Program-made: the position numbers and the translations under genes | Notes under the pieces: generated by a model | Told to the model about the DNA's origin: nothing | The model's database searches: none | The model's input: only the letters and a program-made list of their open reading frames with translations | Shown: in pieces, positions 30,507 through 42,179 of the stretch | Layout: each line of letters starts with the position of its first letter | Numbering within the stretch: the first letter of the stretch is position 1 | NCBI GenBank assembly: GCA_902702965.1 | Contig: CACRXP010000887.1 | Coordinates: 109,726 to 173,725 of the forward strand | Reading direction: 5' to 3' | Origin: Spirometra erinaceieuropaei | Lineage: Eukaryota > Platyhelminthes > Cestoda > Diphyllobothriidea > Diphyllobothriidae | DNA length: 64,000 bases

Positions 30507-32619
30507 TACACCAAATTTGTCGGTCTGGCAACGGCAATCGACGCAATGAATCATGATAGATTCATAAAATCGTAGTAAAATTCGAGTGTTTTGAGCAATT
30601 TACGCAAATGGTAATACGGCTTCACGGCAGGTTTATGGCTCATCTCGAGGACAACGGCACTATCTCCAAAGAAGTCACGACAAAAATTTGCTTGGACAGC
30701 CCCATGTACTGGTTCTCACCCTATTAAGTCTCATGGTCTCCGTCTTGTTGATGGACGCTATCGTTACGAGCGAGCGGAGATAGACACCAACTACCGAACC
30801 CACAGAAATCTGCTCATTATCGATGGTCTAAATAAATTTTCAAAGGTACACAAGGTCAAAGTTTGCGATCTACTGTTCGTAATTGACTGCACTTTAAACA
30901 TTGCAACGGGAGAGCAAACGCATCGGGTTGAGGATCTCTTCGCCTTCGGTTGCTCCGCCTCCAGCCTGGCGATTAACACGGGAAAAGATTGCTCATGCGC
31001 AACCGGCACAAAGTGCTGATTACACCATATCTCGTATCAGGGCTAATAAAACTCACCTTACAAAGCTGGAGAACCTCGCGTACCTTAGAAGTAAGACGTC
31101 AATAAACATCAAGATAAACGATGAAACCATAATTCGGACCTCAGAAGCCAACCAGGTGCCTCCAAAGAATACTGAAGGCAAAGGCGTAAGAAAGAAACCC
31201 AAACACTGAGATGCTGAAGGGAACTGGTGTCTTCCGTATCCATGCCATGCTGAGGCGGACAGGGCAGCAATGGAACGTTCTGCGCTGTGGGGATAGATAG
31301 CAAAAATCTGCCCAGGCGGATATTTCATGACGAAGTTAAAGTCAGTGATCACAGACAAGAGTGCCACTACAAAGACACCGTAAAAGCCTTGCTAAGCATA
31401 AAAGTATACATCAAGAACCAAAAAGACCTTCCTCAAGATCCACAGGCACGGAAAAAACATAGTAAAACACGCTCGAACGTCTTTGAAGCTCGAAAAAACC
31501 TAATGTCACGACAGCTGTAAGAATAGACAACAAAAGTCTAACCAGGCGGAAATTCCATGCCGAAGTTAAAGTGAGTGATTGCAGACAAGGCAGATAGGAG
31601 TGCCACCACAAAGACGCCATAAAAACCTTGCTACGCATAGACAAATAAACACGAAGAAACGAAAAGACCTCCCTCCAGATACAAAGGCACGGCACAACAT
31701 CGTAAAAACAGGCTCGGACGTCTTCAAAGCTCGAAAATACCTAAAGTCAAGACAAAGTGAGGGGCATGCAAGACTTAAGAGTTACGTAGCGATGACGACA
31801 TCAGCAAAAATCTGTCATCGCCATCAAGCTATTGGCAGACATCTCGGGCACGGATGGGTCTCCTTGGACATTGGGAGCCCAATTCGGTGTCAGCACCACC
31901 AACCTACTTCTCATCTCACAACGCGAATCCTATACCGACACCACTAAAAGCGTCAATATGGACATTCCCATCGAGCAGCAAAAGACCATCTCCATTGACT
32001 TCGCCATCAAGAAGTTGGACTTAATTCCGACATGCTAAGACCACGACCGCACTGTCTTACCACGCATAGGCCTGGCAGTTCGTTCGCGAATCAGTCGTAC
32101 ACAGTCAGCGAAACTGCACCTGTAGGCCCAAAAATATCCGTCAAATACGCTTTTTCGTTTACGATGCCTACAAACATTCTGACACCGGATGGATTTAATT
32201 GATCAAATGGGTACCCATGAGGGCGATATTTGTACAGTGGAATTCCAGCGAAACTTCTGCCAACATCTAAACACTCCCCCATAACCACCAGGACAAACAA
32301 CTGCGCCACCAGCGGCGTCACAATCACTAGCAGTATCGCTACACTGCCGGCTCATTAGCTACAGACAACTCCCGTCCAGACCGCCACCGCACACTTGCTT
32401 CAAGCATCGCTTTTGTCGGGTATTTCCAAACCCATCAAACTGGAACTAGCTTAGAAACGTCAGGAGCCTCAATTCGTAACAGCTCCACTTGTACACACTG
32501 CTCAAGGATATTCCGTCACTGAATATACCTATTCGGCCACGTGCCGCGAGAAACCGCAGAAATAACACCACCACGAAACCTCGCCCCACCAGGCGATATA
32601 TCACACAGCAACCTGCCTC
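30507..32619. other. unassigned left-arm sequence, partner of 42.9-44.8 kb
   Basis: Frames are open on both strands and partly preserved between arms. Plus-strand pieces include INDETIIRTSEANQVPPKN (about 31110-31170) and WTLGAQFGVSTTNLLLISQR (about 31860-31925); a minus-strand piece is HGYPFDQLNPSGVRMFVGIV (about 32150-32215). The right arm has the same words with frame breaks at different places. No family is recognised, and neither strand is clearly the coding one. It may be an old gene fragment or an unknown element. Confidence 0.35.
31297..31755 (+). repeat. tandem duplication, about 230-bp period, left arm only
   Basis: The block 'cgaagttaaagt' plus 'cagtgat' recurs at 31331 and 31561, followed in both units by 'gagtgccac.acaaagac' and the 'aacgtctt.gaagctcgaaaa' section. 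The right arm has a single unit (43760-44010, inverted). Either the left arm gained a unit or the right arm lost one. Confidence 0.75.
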
Positions 32620-33470
32620 ATGACAGTTTGACCATGCATTTAAACGCTTTCCCTCGCGTGCTCACCAACAGGGTGAGAGCAGGGACGGTAAAGTGCGCGC
32701 GCGTCAGTTTATAGTAGTAGCAGTGGTAGTAGTAGTAGTATTAGTAGTAGTAGTAGACTTGCACAGTATCTACCACCCTCCCTCCTCCTCCTCCTCCTCC
32801 TCACCCATCTAGACCCCGTGTCAAGACACACTCATGAAGACCGGAAATGGGAGAGGACGCAGTTGACTGGCACAGCGTAAACCCGCGTCTAGGCCTATCA
32901 CCACACATCCTGGTCCACAACATACACTGACCCGATTTTTATGTCACAATAAAAGTGTGGGCATGACACGGATCCCAACCGGCACGGAGTGAACCCACAA
33001 ATGTACCTGCCACTACATCCAAATGCTAGCATTTTTTATGGCTGCGCATTCTTGATAACGCCTGCCAGATTCCGAACTTGCCCCTGAGTTGGACATCGCG
33101 TCTATCATTTGGACCGCTTTAGAGCGAAACCTTCCTCACAATAACTCCGCACACGAACCGAACATGCGCCCCTTACATCAGTGGGAAACATGTTCTTCGG
33201 CGCAACCTATTGCCTGGTCAAACCCTGCATGGCATGCGTAGACAGAATGTCCCAGCTTTTCAGCCACTCCTCCTTATCCCAGCGTCTGATGACAAATCGG
33301 CTCGCGCAAGAGACGGGTGCGTAGAAGAAAGGAAAGTGAGCGAGGTCGACACTGCAGAACCTATGTCCACTTCACATCAGCATATTTCTTTCTGTTATTG
33401 ATCTGACACGCCTTGACTCTATCACGATGCGCTAAACTATCGTAGCCTGGAGAGATCCCAGCTGACTAAA
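32620..33470 (+). repeat. dispersed repeat family A, left-arm copy with GTA tract
   Basis: Contains the family A blocks 'gggtgagagcagggacggt', a (GTA)n tract at 32713-32758, 'gtgtcaagacacactcatga', 'aagaccgga' and 'gtaaacccgcgtctagg', and ends near 'atcacgatgcgctaaa'. Its right-arm partner at about 42180-42900 is inverted and has almost no GTA tract, so the microsatellite expanded or shrank after duplication. Confidence 0.7.
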
Positions 33471-34273
33471 TAATTCGATTTTTGTGGTCAGTAATGAAGG
33501 TTTATTTGGAGCGACTGACTAGAGGACTTAGAGTCATAGTAAACAGTTCCACTCCCCCTCCCCCCTAGTATGACCTCTTTGTCATTCCTGCAGACGCGGG
33601 ATTCAGGCCGCTCCCACATTCTGTGAAAAGCTAACGCATTGTACCTAGGCAGGTCGTGTGTGGTACGCGGTGGCAGGCTGGTTGACACTGCGCTCGAGGC
33701 CACCTCCGGCCGTCTTGACACTGTCTTGCCACCGGAGTCTGGTGGGAGAACGCGGTAGGTGCTGTGCAAGTCTGTCTTCCTATAGACTAATTCACTCGAA
33801 AGCCATCGGTGCTGTGCTCACTCCCTGGGTCACACGCTGTACGCCGCTGTTCGCGGCGATCGATTTCTCACGGTACATCGGCCTCGTCATTAGCAAGTCA
33901 GGCTGATCACGCCCTCTCCCACCCTCAACGAGGACGTAATAGAGTAGCTAATATTTGCGCGAGAGAGGATGCATACGCATCGCCTTCTTCTGAAAGAGGA
34001 CACTAAAAAATTTGTTTGTCAGCAAAAGACTGTGACACTACAGGGTGTCCGTCGCTCAGCCCGATGGATTTTTGCACTAAAATGGAGGAAATACCGGATT
34101 GGAGACATTCATCTACTGCAGATACCCCCCCCGCCCCCGGCCTAGCTCGCCGGTTGACTGGGTTCCTGTGTTGCTGCCTCTATGATGAGCAGGGCTTCAT
34201 AAAGCTACATATAAGATCTGTGTGTCACGAATGAAGGCGAAATTTTGAGTTCCAGGTGTATGCATAAATGAAG
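33471..34273. other. unassigned left-arm sequence with family A-like block
   Basis: Partner of 41563-42180. At 33690-33760 an inverted family A-like block reads 'ccggccgtcttgacactgtc'. No gene recognised. Confidence 0.4.
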
Positions 34274-35033
34274 AAGGATCGAGCACCGGAACACTTCGTT
34301 TATTGTCCTGGGCTTTCTGACTCGTGCATGAGTCCATCATTAGAGGTAGTCGCAGCAACAGAACAAGCCACAGATATAGGGCATGTAGGGCAATCATCGA
34401 CCGACGGTGGAAGACTGGAGGTGACTACGCAGGGCTCAGTTCGCCGGCGCCAGATCGATAAATCGATTGACTGAGTTCTCACCCGAGGCACAGGCTTCAA
34501 TTAATTCTCGGCCTGTTTTGCTTCCGGCGTGGGCAACTATTTTGGTGACTACGACGTTAAACTCGTGACACATTTCGTAGATGTGGGTGGCCACTTGTGA
34601 TAATGCGTCGCTTCGTCGCACAGCCAGCTTTTGTACGTGTATGCGCGATTTGAGCATGCGTCCAGTCCGTCCTGTGAAGTTATAAAGACAATTTTGACAC
34701 GGAATGCGATAACCTACTCCAGATTTCTCCTCAGGCTTTAATCGGTCTTTAATTTTCATGACCCTATTACGCATGTTGGCTTTGGGGCGGTGTGCAATTC
34801 CAACACCTAACTCCGCAGCAATGAGCTCGGTCGCTTCTGACACGTCCTGGATGTATTGCAGAGAATGCCATATCGTCAGCGGTGTTGGTGTCCGAGCCCT
34901 CGGGTGGCGATTGCGTAGGCAGCGACATATGAATGCCCACGCTTGTTCTGTTGCTGCTACTACCTCTGACGGTGGACTCCTGCACAAGTCTGAAATCTCA
35001 GGACAATAAACGAAGTGTTCCGGTGCTCAACCT
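34274..35033 (-). mobile_element. Penelope-like cassette with inverted ends, left arm
   Basis: Inverted repeats of about 95 bp (34274-34369 and 34941-35033) share 'gagcaccggaacacttcgtt', 'tattgtcctg' and 'ggtagt.gcagcaacagaaca'. They flank one GIY-YIG endonuclease frame; there is no reverse transcriptase between them. Penelope elements often have terminal repeats in inverted or direct arrangement, but a cassette with only the endonuclease is unusual. The right-arm partner is 40867-41562. Confidence 0.8.
34436..34987 (-). pseudogene. Penelope-type GIY-YIG endonuclease (left-arm copy)
   Basis: The 183-codon frame starts MCRSPPSEVVAATEQAWAFI, which is translated inverted-repeat sequence. It carries a linker (MRNRVMKIKDRLKPEEKSG), then VGYRIPCQNCLYNFTGRTGR: the 'GIY' strand, the Cys-x2-Cys typical of Penelope enzymes, and the 'YIG'-like strand (YNFTG). 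R and H residues follow (SRIHVQKLAVRRSD), then THIYEMCHEFN, and GRELIEACASGENSVNRFID, which contains the likely catalytic Glu and the 'N-x-N/R-x-x-ID' ending. The family nicks DNA for target-primed reverse transcription. The frame is open over the whole domain, though the YIG Tyr-Ile-Gly is altered. RT is absent, so it could act only in trans, if at all. Confidence 0.82.
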
Positions 35034-37162
35034 TTAATCTTCACCTATCTAAGTGTCAAGTAAGAGCCGCGCCGAGCAACAACCATGTGCAACAGGCTCA
35101 TGGGCGACATCTCATTTCTACATGAGTGATCCTCTTACAGAGCACCTCCACAGTCCCGTACACAAACAAAGCATAACAACTGGTGACACATAGCACCTGG
35201 ATTTATAAAAATCTACCCTTTAACTAATCCGATGCTACCTTTCACATGCAATGTCTGTGCAATGAAAAATAGCATGAGCTTGTTCCTGTGCGGGCAGCGG
35301 GATATATTGTTATTATTATATATACTGAAATACTACTGAATATCTTGGCAAATTGTAAATATTGTCCGAAAGTTCTAGTGAAATGTATGAAGTTGGACCC
35401 AGGTGAGGGCTTTAATTACAGATCGTGTAACGTTTTCAGAAGAAATTAAAAGGGCTAACGTCGAAAAAATTGGAGTGCCTATCTGCGAGAAACCGCATGG
35501 CTGAAGCTGATGGGGTGAATTCATTGCAACTGCGTTATGCGACGACTTGAGATTGGCGAAACTCGTGTCTGGACTTTTGACGAGCTGCATGACGAATAAG
35601 TCGAAGCACATATCTAGACTGCTGACAAGACGGTCTTTTGGAGATTGGTTAAACAAGCCCGAGTCAGGTTACAAATTTATTCTTTTGAGAATTCGGAAGG
35701 CGAGGGTGTGAAACATGACGGAACACATGACGCGCACAGCGATGACGTAGGAGAAACCGAAAGTTGGCACCCAAGGCTGATTGTGGAGTTGCACCGGAAT
35801 TGAATACCGGAAAAGCTTTCCTTACCAACTCCACTGCCGCATACAGGTGGTCTAACGTACACCTGGAAGAGGCAAATGTGATATTATGGCGATAAATTTG
35901 TTGCACACCATTTCCTAACTGCTACATTTGATTAGTTTTCACCGATGAGACAGTGGCTGGTATTTAAAACGTGAGTTCTCAATCAATGTACATTAGGCCT
36001 CCCAAATGCCTTTGATTATGTCTCAGCATTTGATCTATAAAACTGTATCCCATCGCGGACTGTGGCCCATCGGTTATTCGAACCCAAACCAGAGCGCTTA
36101 TTATTCGAGGTAATACAGCAGGCATTACTGGTGAGTCCAGAAGCCTAATTGGGAGCTGCCACCATCAATTGAAGGGCCCAAACGTTGTCCTCAGCCTAGA
36201 ACTAGAATATCGATAACCTTAAGATAGCCCATAAGCGGAATCCAGGTAAAAGGGCTAACTGACTGAGAGCGAAACTAAAGCGACCTCAAATCTCCAAACT
36301 GTACTTTATTAACGAAAACGTCAGTCATATTTTCACATGCAACGACAGGTATTGGGGTACTTTTACGATCTAACCTCGTTAATGGCACATTTACAGTCTC
36401 TTACTGCTTGACCTAAAATGGGTTGCGCAAGAGATTTATTGCATCGACCGTGTTTCAAACTTCGATAGGATAATGCAGAGGGGAGATGTGGATTCCAGAT
36501 CACAGGACGGTGATTTCAATCTAAAAAAGCAGATAGATACCGACTTGACTTATTTTACATTTTTATAAAAACAATGAACCAAAAGTAGCCAGCACAAAGA
36601 AACTGATCAGATTTATTAAAATGACGCTTTTCAAGGTTAACGCGGACCTCATTTAAGTAGTAACCATTCACATTTTACGCTAAGAATAGAATAAAATGAC
36701 AAAACTTTTATTCCAATTTCTACCGTTTTTGCACAAGCATCATGTCCAAATAACCCTTATTTATCCGACAAATTTAAAAAAAACATTCTACCACTGTTCG
36801 AACGGGGGGAGAGCAAGACCATTTTTGATGCATTCCCTAGGAACATCACAAGTAGATCTTCCTGGACCAATAAAATAACGATCGCTGTCATCTACGAGAA
36901 GAGTACATCCGCTGTCTGAAATACTCATATGCGCATGTGCATATCTAACCAAAAGTGCACGCTTATTTTGTGATTAACAAAATGGTCTGGTCAGTCCGAC
37001 ACAGCTGTAGATTTTATAATTACGGAATCAAGCAGCAGGCATGAGAACTTCACTTCGTAACCTTAACGTCTGACGTTTCGCCGTTTCTCTTCGTTTCTCG
37101 ATCTAGCCCTTATGCTGCAGTATTGAACTTCCGCGGCCCGCATTGTAGCAAATTACATTTTA
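35034..37162. other. unassigned inner left-arm sequence
   Basis: Partner of 38916-40866. A minus-strand frame at 35664-35906 (FASSRCTLDHLYAAVELVRK, then RHVFRHVSHPRLPNSQKNKF) is recognisable in the right arm with breaks. Another frame at 35375-35656 is also partly shared. No family recognised; AT-rich towards the centre. Confidence 0.4.
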
Positions 37163-38369
37163 CCAGTCTCGATTTTTTTGAAAATAAAGCCAAAGGATCT
37201 TGTTTAATTTGTCGTTGCTATGTCGAAATATGATATGCCTATAGCATATGACTATAGATCGTTACTTTAAAAACGGCCTGGGCCTAAAGTACCCCTTCAG
37301 TTCTCGAAGATTTAATTTCAAATCATGCTGATGGACTGCGTCAGGTGTTCTAGATGTAGGATGCGCGGTGTGGCTTTGAGAGCACGTCACTTAGTTAAAA
37401 CTGTTCATTTCGGCGTATCTGCTGTCTATATATGCTACGTTATGTTTGCTGTATGGCAGTACCTCTTCTTGACAAATGAGTGCGGCTTCCACTACGGTAA
37501 CTTCGCAACTGCTCATATCTATCAGCTAACTTCTGCTTAACATTTTGCGAAGCTGCCTAGATTCTAAATCAGTGACCATTGCCGAGAAGTGTGCAAAAAA
37601 CATTTAGAGCTTCTGGATGTCTTAGAACAGATGGTTCATGTTCAGTGACTACCATTACCCGATTGTCACGGCGATGGGTTAAAGAATTCCAGAGGGTGAA
37701 GGTCAATTATAGTTCCAATCCATAAAAAGCGCGTCATCCGTCCTTTCGGAAGATCAAAGCAACAACTTTAAGTCTAGGTAATCACTTTTTAAATGCTTTT
37801 GTTGTCCTTCCAAATTTGGTTTGCCCGAAAGTGGCTCTGGTATTTCTCTGAGCCAAGCTTTCATGTATCCACAATCGTTTTGCTCTAAACAAAAATTCAC
37901 AGTAGGGTATTTACAAGGACATGCTGTATGGCGATTAGGTCTTAATCCGTTTATTCCATTTCTCAAACAAAAGTAATTGTGCACTATTTAATTTATTGGA
38001 CAGAATTTAATCATTCCAAACCTTGCCGTGTTAAGGGCCATTCAAACCGAATGACTAAGGCAAATGTATGTCTACTCACGGAGGATGTTTTCGAATAACT
38101 AAAGGATCTCTAAGGGTTAAGCAAAACTGAAAGTCAACCCCGAAAATGTATACATCTTCTCAGTCTTCTAAGCCCTCCAAAAAGCTATTTTTGTGCTGTA
38201 GTTCACACTGGTATATTATTAGAAAAAGGATGGTGACATCTGCAGTATTTATGTTTATTGCCCGTTTAAAAATTTTGATCAGGGTTCCAATTTAAGGCAC
38301 AATAAAGGCAAACATGTATAGATAAATGGGCTAGATCGCAGTTGGTAGCCATGAATGGGGAAGCGGACG
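37163..38369. other. unique spacer at the centre of the inverted duplication
   Basis: This stretch has no inverted partner and no recognised gene. A 76-codon minus-strand frame (37754-37984) and a 71-codon plus-strand frame (37325-37540) are not supported by motifs. Confidence 0.5.
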
Positions 38370-38659
38370 ACAACCCTAAAGCTAATTATAATCTTAACGC
38401 TAACCTTAACCCCAACCTCAACCCTAAACGTTGACAGTTAACCCTAACGGCAACCCTAACCCTAACCGAAATCGTCAACATAACCGCAACCCTTAGACAT
38501 AGCCATGACTGAAAAATCTAACCGTAATACTGAACCCTAATCGTACGCTCAAACCCTAACGGCAACCTAAAAAGCTAAGCCTAAAGACATAACCCTTATC
38601 CGAAAATCAGAAACTATTAACTGGTACCCTAATCCTAACCTCAAACGTAAAACGGAAGC
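38370..38659 (-). repeat. degenerate telomere-like (CCCTAA)n tract
   Basis: Repeated AACCCTAAC-type words (for example 'aaccctaaccctaaccg' at 38452-38468) with many variants fill about 290 bp and run into the N gap. On the minus strand this is TTAGGG-like, the metazoan telomere unit. It is interstitial and decayed, not a functional telomere. Confidence 0.8.
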
Positions 38660-38915
38660 NNNNNNNNNNNNNNNNNNNNNNNNNNNNNNNNNNNNNNNNN
38701 NNNNNNNNNNNNNNNNNNNNNNNNNNNNNNNNNNNNNNNNNNNNNNNNNNNNNNNNNNNNNNNNNNNNNNNNNNNNNNNNNNNNNNNNNNNNNNNNNNNN
38801 NNNNNNNNNNNNNNNNNNNNNNNNNNNNNNNNNNNNNNNNNNNNNNNNNNNNNNNNNNNNNNNNNNNNNNNNNNNNNNNNNNNNNNNNNNNNNNNNNNNN
38901 NNNNNNNNNNNNNNN
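38660..38915. other. assembly gap (Ns) at the palindrome centre
   Basis: 256 unknown bases between the telomere-like tract and the first base of the right arm. The exact junction is hidden. Confidence 0.99.
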
Positions 38916-40866
38916 AAAATGTAATTTGCTACAGTGCGGACCGTTGAAGGTCAAGACTGCACCATAAGGGCTAGACCGAGAAACGAAGAGAAACGGCGAA
39001 ACGTCAGACGTTTAGGTTACAAAGTGAAGTTCACATGCCTGCAGCTTGGTTCCGTAGGAATAAAATCTGCAGCTGTGTCTGACTGACTGTGTTGTTGTTT
39101 CCTGACCATTTTACTAATCTCGAAATAAGTGTGTACTTTTGGTTAGTGATACACATGCACATGCCAGTATTTGAGACAGCGGATGTACTTTTCCCCGTAG
39201 ATGACAGTCATCGCTATTTTTGTATTGGTCCAGGAAGACCTATTTATGATGTTTCTAGGAAATTCATCAAAAATGGTCCTCCTCTACCCCCGTCCGAACG
39301 GAAGTAGAATGTCTTTTTATTTTTCGGATAAATAAGGGTTATTTGGACACGATGCTTGTGCAGACACGGTAGAAATCGGAATACACGTTTGGTCATTTTA
39401 TTCTATTCCTATTATAAAATGTGGATGTTATTTCATAGTGGTACGAGTTAACCTTGAAAAGCGTCATTTTAATAAGTCTGATCAGTTTCTTTGTGCCGGC
39501 TACTTTTGGTTCATTGTTTTTATAAAAATGTAAAATAAGTCAAGTCGGTATCTGTTGGCTTTTTTAGATTTCAATCCCCGTTCTGTGAGCTGGAATCCAC
39601 ATATCCTCTCAGCATTATCATATCGGAGTTTGTAACTCCGTTGACACAATAAAACTAGCTAAAATCTTGTGCGACCCATTTTAGTTCAAGCAGTAACAGA
39701 CAGTAGCTGTGAAATTATGATTTACATTTTGTCTAATAAATTACAGTCTGGAGATGTGAGGTTGCTTTAGTTTCGCTCTCAGTCAGTAGCCCCTTTTACC
39801 TGGATAAGCCTTCTGGTTTGTACTAGAGTGACCGATGGGCCACAGTGCGCGATGAGATGCAGTTTAATAGATCAAATGTTGAGATATTATCATAGGTATT
39901 TCGGAGGCCTAATGTATACTGAATGAGGACTTAAGTTTTTAATACCAGCCACTGTCTCATGAGTCACAACTTATAAAATTCAGCAGATAGGAAGTATCGT
40001 GCAACATTTTTTCACCCCAAAATCACATTTGCCTCTTTCAGGTGTACGTTAGACCATCTGAATGAGGCAGTAGAGTTGTTAAGGAAAGGCTTTCCGGCAC
40101 TCAAAGTCGGTGAGACTCCGCAATCAGCCAAGTTTCAGTTTCTCTTATGTCAGCGTCGCGCACGTCATGTGTTCCGTCATGTTTCACACCCTCGCCTTCC
40201 AAATTCTCAAAAGAATAAATTTGTAACCTGACTTGGGTTTGTTTAACCAACCTCCGAAAGACCGTCTTGCCAGCAGTCTAGATATGCGTTTCGACTAATT
40301 CGTCATGCTGCTCGTCAAAAGTGCAGACACGAGTTTCGCCAATTTTAAGTCGTTGTATGACGCCGTTGCAATGACTTCACCCCTTAAATTCCAGTCATGC
40401 GGTTCCTCCAATTTTTTCCATGAACACTCCCATTTTTCCATTCTAGCTCTTTTAATTTCGTCCGAAATCGTTGCTCAAAAATGAATTAAAGTCCGCGAGA
40501 CAGTCTTCCTCAGGTTTAGCCCTCACCTGGGTCCAACTTCCCAAATTTCACCAGACATTTCGCACAATATTTACAATTTGCCAAAATATTCAGCCGTGTT
40601 TCAGTTTTCGGTACAGGAACAAGCTGATGCTATTTTCCATAGCACAGACATTGCATGTGAAAGGTAGCATCGGATTAGTTAAAGGGTGGATTGTTATAAA
40701 TCCCGGTGCTATGTGTCACCAGTTGTTATGCTATGTTTGTGTATAGGAATGTGTAGGCGATCTGAGAGAGGATCACTCTTGTAGAAATGAGATGTCGCCC
40801 ATGAGCCTGTTGCACGTGGTTCTTGCTCGGCGCGACCCTTAACTGACACTTAGATAAGTGAAGATT
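38916..40866. other. unassigned inner right-arm sequence
   Basis: Inverted partner of 35034-37162. Frames at 39089-39307 and 40471-40746 are not supported by motifs. Confidence 0.4.
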
Positions 40867-41355
40867 AAGGGTCGAGCACCGGAACACTTCGTTTATTGTC
40901 CTGAGCTCTCAGACTTCTGCAGGAGTCCATCGTCAGAGGTAGTAGCAGCAACAGAACAAGCGTGGACATTCATATGTCGCTGCCTACGCGGGCACGACCA
41001 GAGGTCTCGGACGAAATGGCATTCTCTGCCATACGGAGCTGCGGAGCTAGGTGTTGGAATCGCACTCCGCCCCCAAGCCACCATGCGCAATATGGTTATG
41101 AAAATTAAAGACCGGTTAAAGCCTGAAGAGAAATCTGGAGTAGTGTATCGCATTCCGTGTCAAAATTGTCCTTATAACTACACAGGGCGGACTGGACGCA
41201 TGCTCGGATCGCGCTTACACGTACATAAGCTGGCTGTGCGACGAAGCGACACATTATCACAGGTGGCCGCCCACATCTACGCAATGTGTCACGAGTTGAA
41301 CTTCGTAGCCACCAAAATAGTCGCCCACGTCGGAAGCAAACAGGCCGAGAATTGA
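40858..41355 (+). pseudogene. Penelope-type GIY-YIG endonuclease (right-arm copy)
   Basis: The frame reads inverted-repeat sequence first (APEHFVYCPELSDFCRSPSS), then the linker MRNMVMKIKDRLKPEEKSG, VVYRIPCQNCPYNYTGRTGR (GIY strand, CxxC, YTG for YIG), SRLHVHKLAVRRSD and AHIYAMCHELNFVATKIVAH. A frameshift at about 41340 follows, after which the neighbouring frame continues GRELIKSCVSGENSVNRFID. This copy keeps VVY where the left copy has VGY. It has a shorter N-terminal linker than the left arm (no 'IWHSLQYIQDVSEATELIAA' segment), so one of the two arms has an indel there. The same nicking role is inferred; it is broken by the frameshift. Confidence 0.82.
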
Positions 41356-41562
41356 TTAAATCCTGTGTCTCGGGTGAGAACTCAGTCAATCGATTTATTG
41401 ATCTGGCGCCAGAGGACAGAGCCGTGCGTAGTCACCTCCAGTCTTCCACCGTCGATGATTGCCCTACATGCCCTATATCTGTGGCTTGTTCTGTTGCTGA
41501 TGGACTAATTCACGAGTCAGAAAGCCCAGGACAATAAACGAAGTGTTCCGGTGCTCGACCCT
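40867..41562 (+). mobile_element. Penelope-like cassette with inverted ends, right arm
   Basis: Inverted ends at 40867-40961 and 41483-41562 carry the same 'gtcgagcaccggaacacttc' words; the second lost about a dozen bases of the 'agaggtagtagc' part. They flank the GIY-YIG frame. This is the mirror partner of 34274-35033. Confidence 0.8.
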
Positions 41563-42179
41563 ACTTCATTTATGCATACACCTGGAACTCGAAATTTCGC
41601 CTTCATTCGTGACACTCAGATCTTATCTGTATCTTCATGAAGCCGTGCTCATCATAGAAGCCACAATCCAGTAACCGATTCGACCGACGTGCTAGGCCGG
41701 AGGACGGTATCTGGAGTAGATGAATATCTGCAGTCCGGTATTTCCTCCATTTTATCACAAAAATCCAACGGGTTGTGCGACAGAGATCCTGTAGTGTCGC
41801 AGTCTTTTGCTGACAAACAAATTCTTTTGTATCCTGTTCTCCCACCAGACTCCGGTGGCAAGACAGTGTCAAGACGGCCGGAGGTGGCCTCGAGCGCAGT
41901 GTCAAACGGCCCGCCACCGCGTACCAAACACGACTAGCCCACGCACAATGCGTTAGCTTTTCACAGAATGGGAGCGTCCTGAATCTCGCGTTTGTGAGAA
42001 TGACAACGAGCTCATATTAGGGGGGAGGGGGAACGAAACTGTTTACTCTGACTCCAAGTCCTCTACTCAGTCACCCCAAATAACCACGCATTACTGACCA
42101 CAAAAAATCGAATTACTCTGCCAGCTGGTAGCTCTCCAGTCCACGATTTTTTGACGAATCGTGGTAGTTTCAAGACGTG
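41563..42179. other. unassigned right-arm sequence with family A-like block
   Basis: Partner of 33471-34273; contains 'gtgtcaagacggccggaggt' at about 41866. No gene recognised. Confidence 0.4.

Larger units (their letters stand above)
28559..37162 (+). repeat. large inverted duplication, left arm
   Basis: From about 28559 ('gatgact' then 'tttgccgattgcagcg') inward, the sequence is the reverse complement of 46203 down to 38916, in the same order of parts. Paired landmarks: 28656-28925 with 46106-45837; MITE 29071-30506 with 45690-44796; 32091-32327 with 43422-43207; Penelope cassette 34274-35033 with 41562-40867; 36600-36860 with 39500-39240; 37070-37160 with 39010-38916. The arm is about 1.3 kb longer than its partner owing to a SINE insertion, a tandem duplication, a longer GTA tract and other indels. 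Identity is about 96% in the outer ORF and about 84% near the centre by eye. Confidence 0.92.

Noticed and set aside
32091..32327. 79-codon minus-strand frame shared with the right arm as a gene
   Set aside because: The opposite strand is equally open and both are broken differently between the arms, so neither strand can be chosen.
38370..38659. Functional chromosome end
   Set aside because: The units are highly degenerate and sequence continues on both sides.
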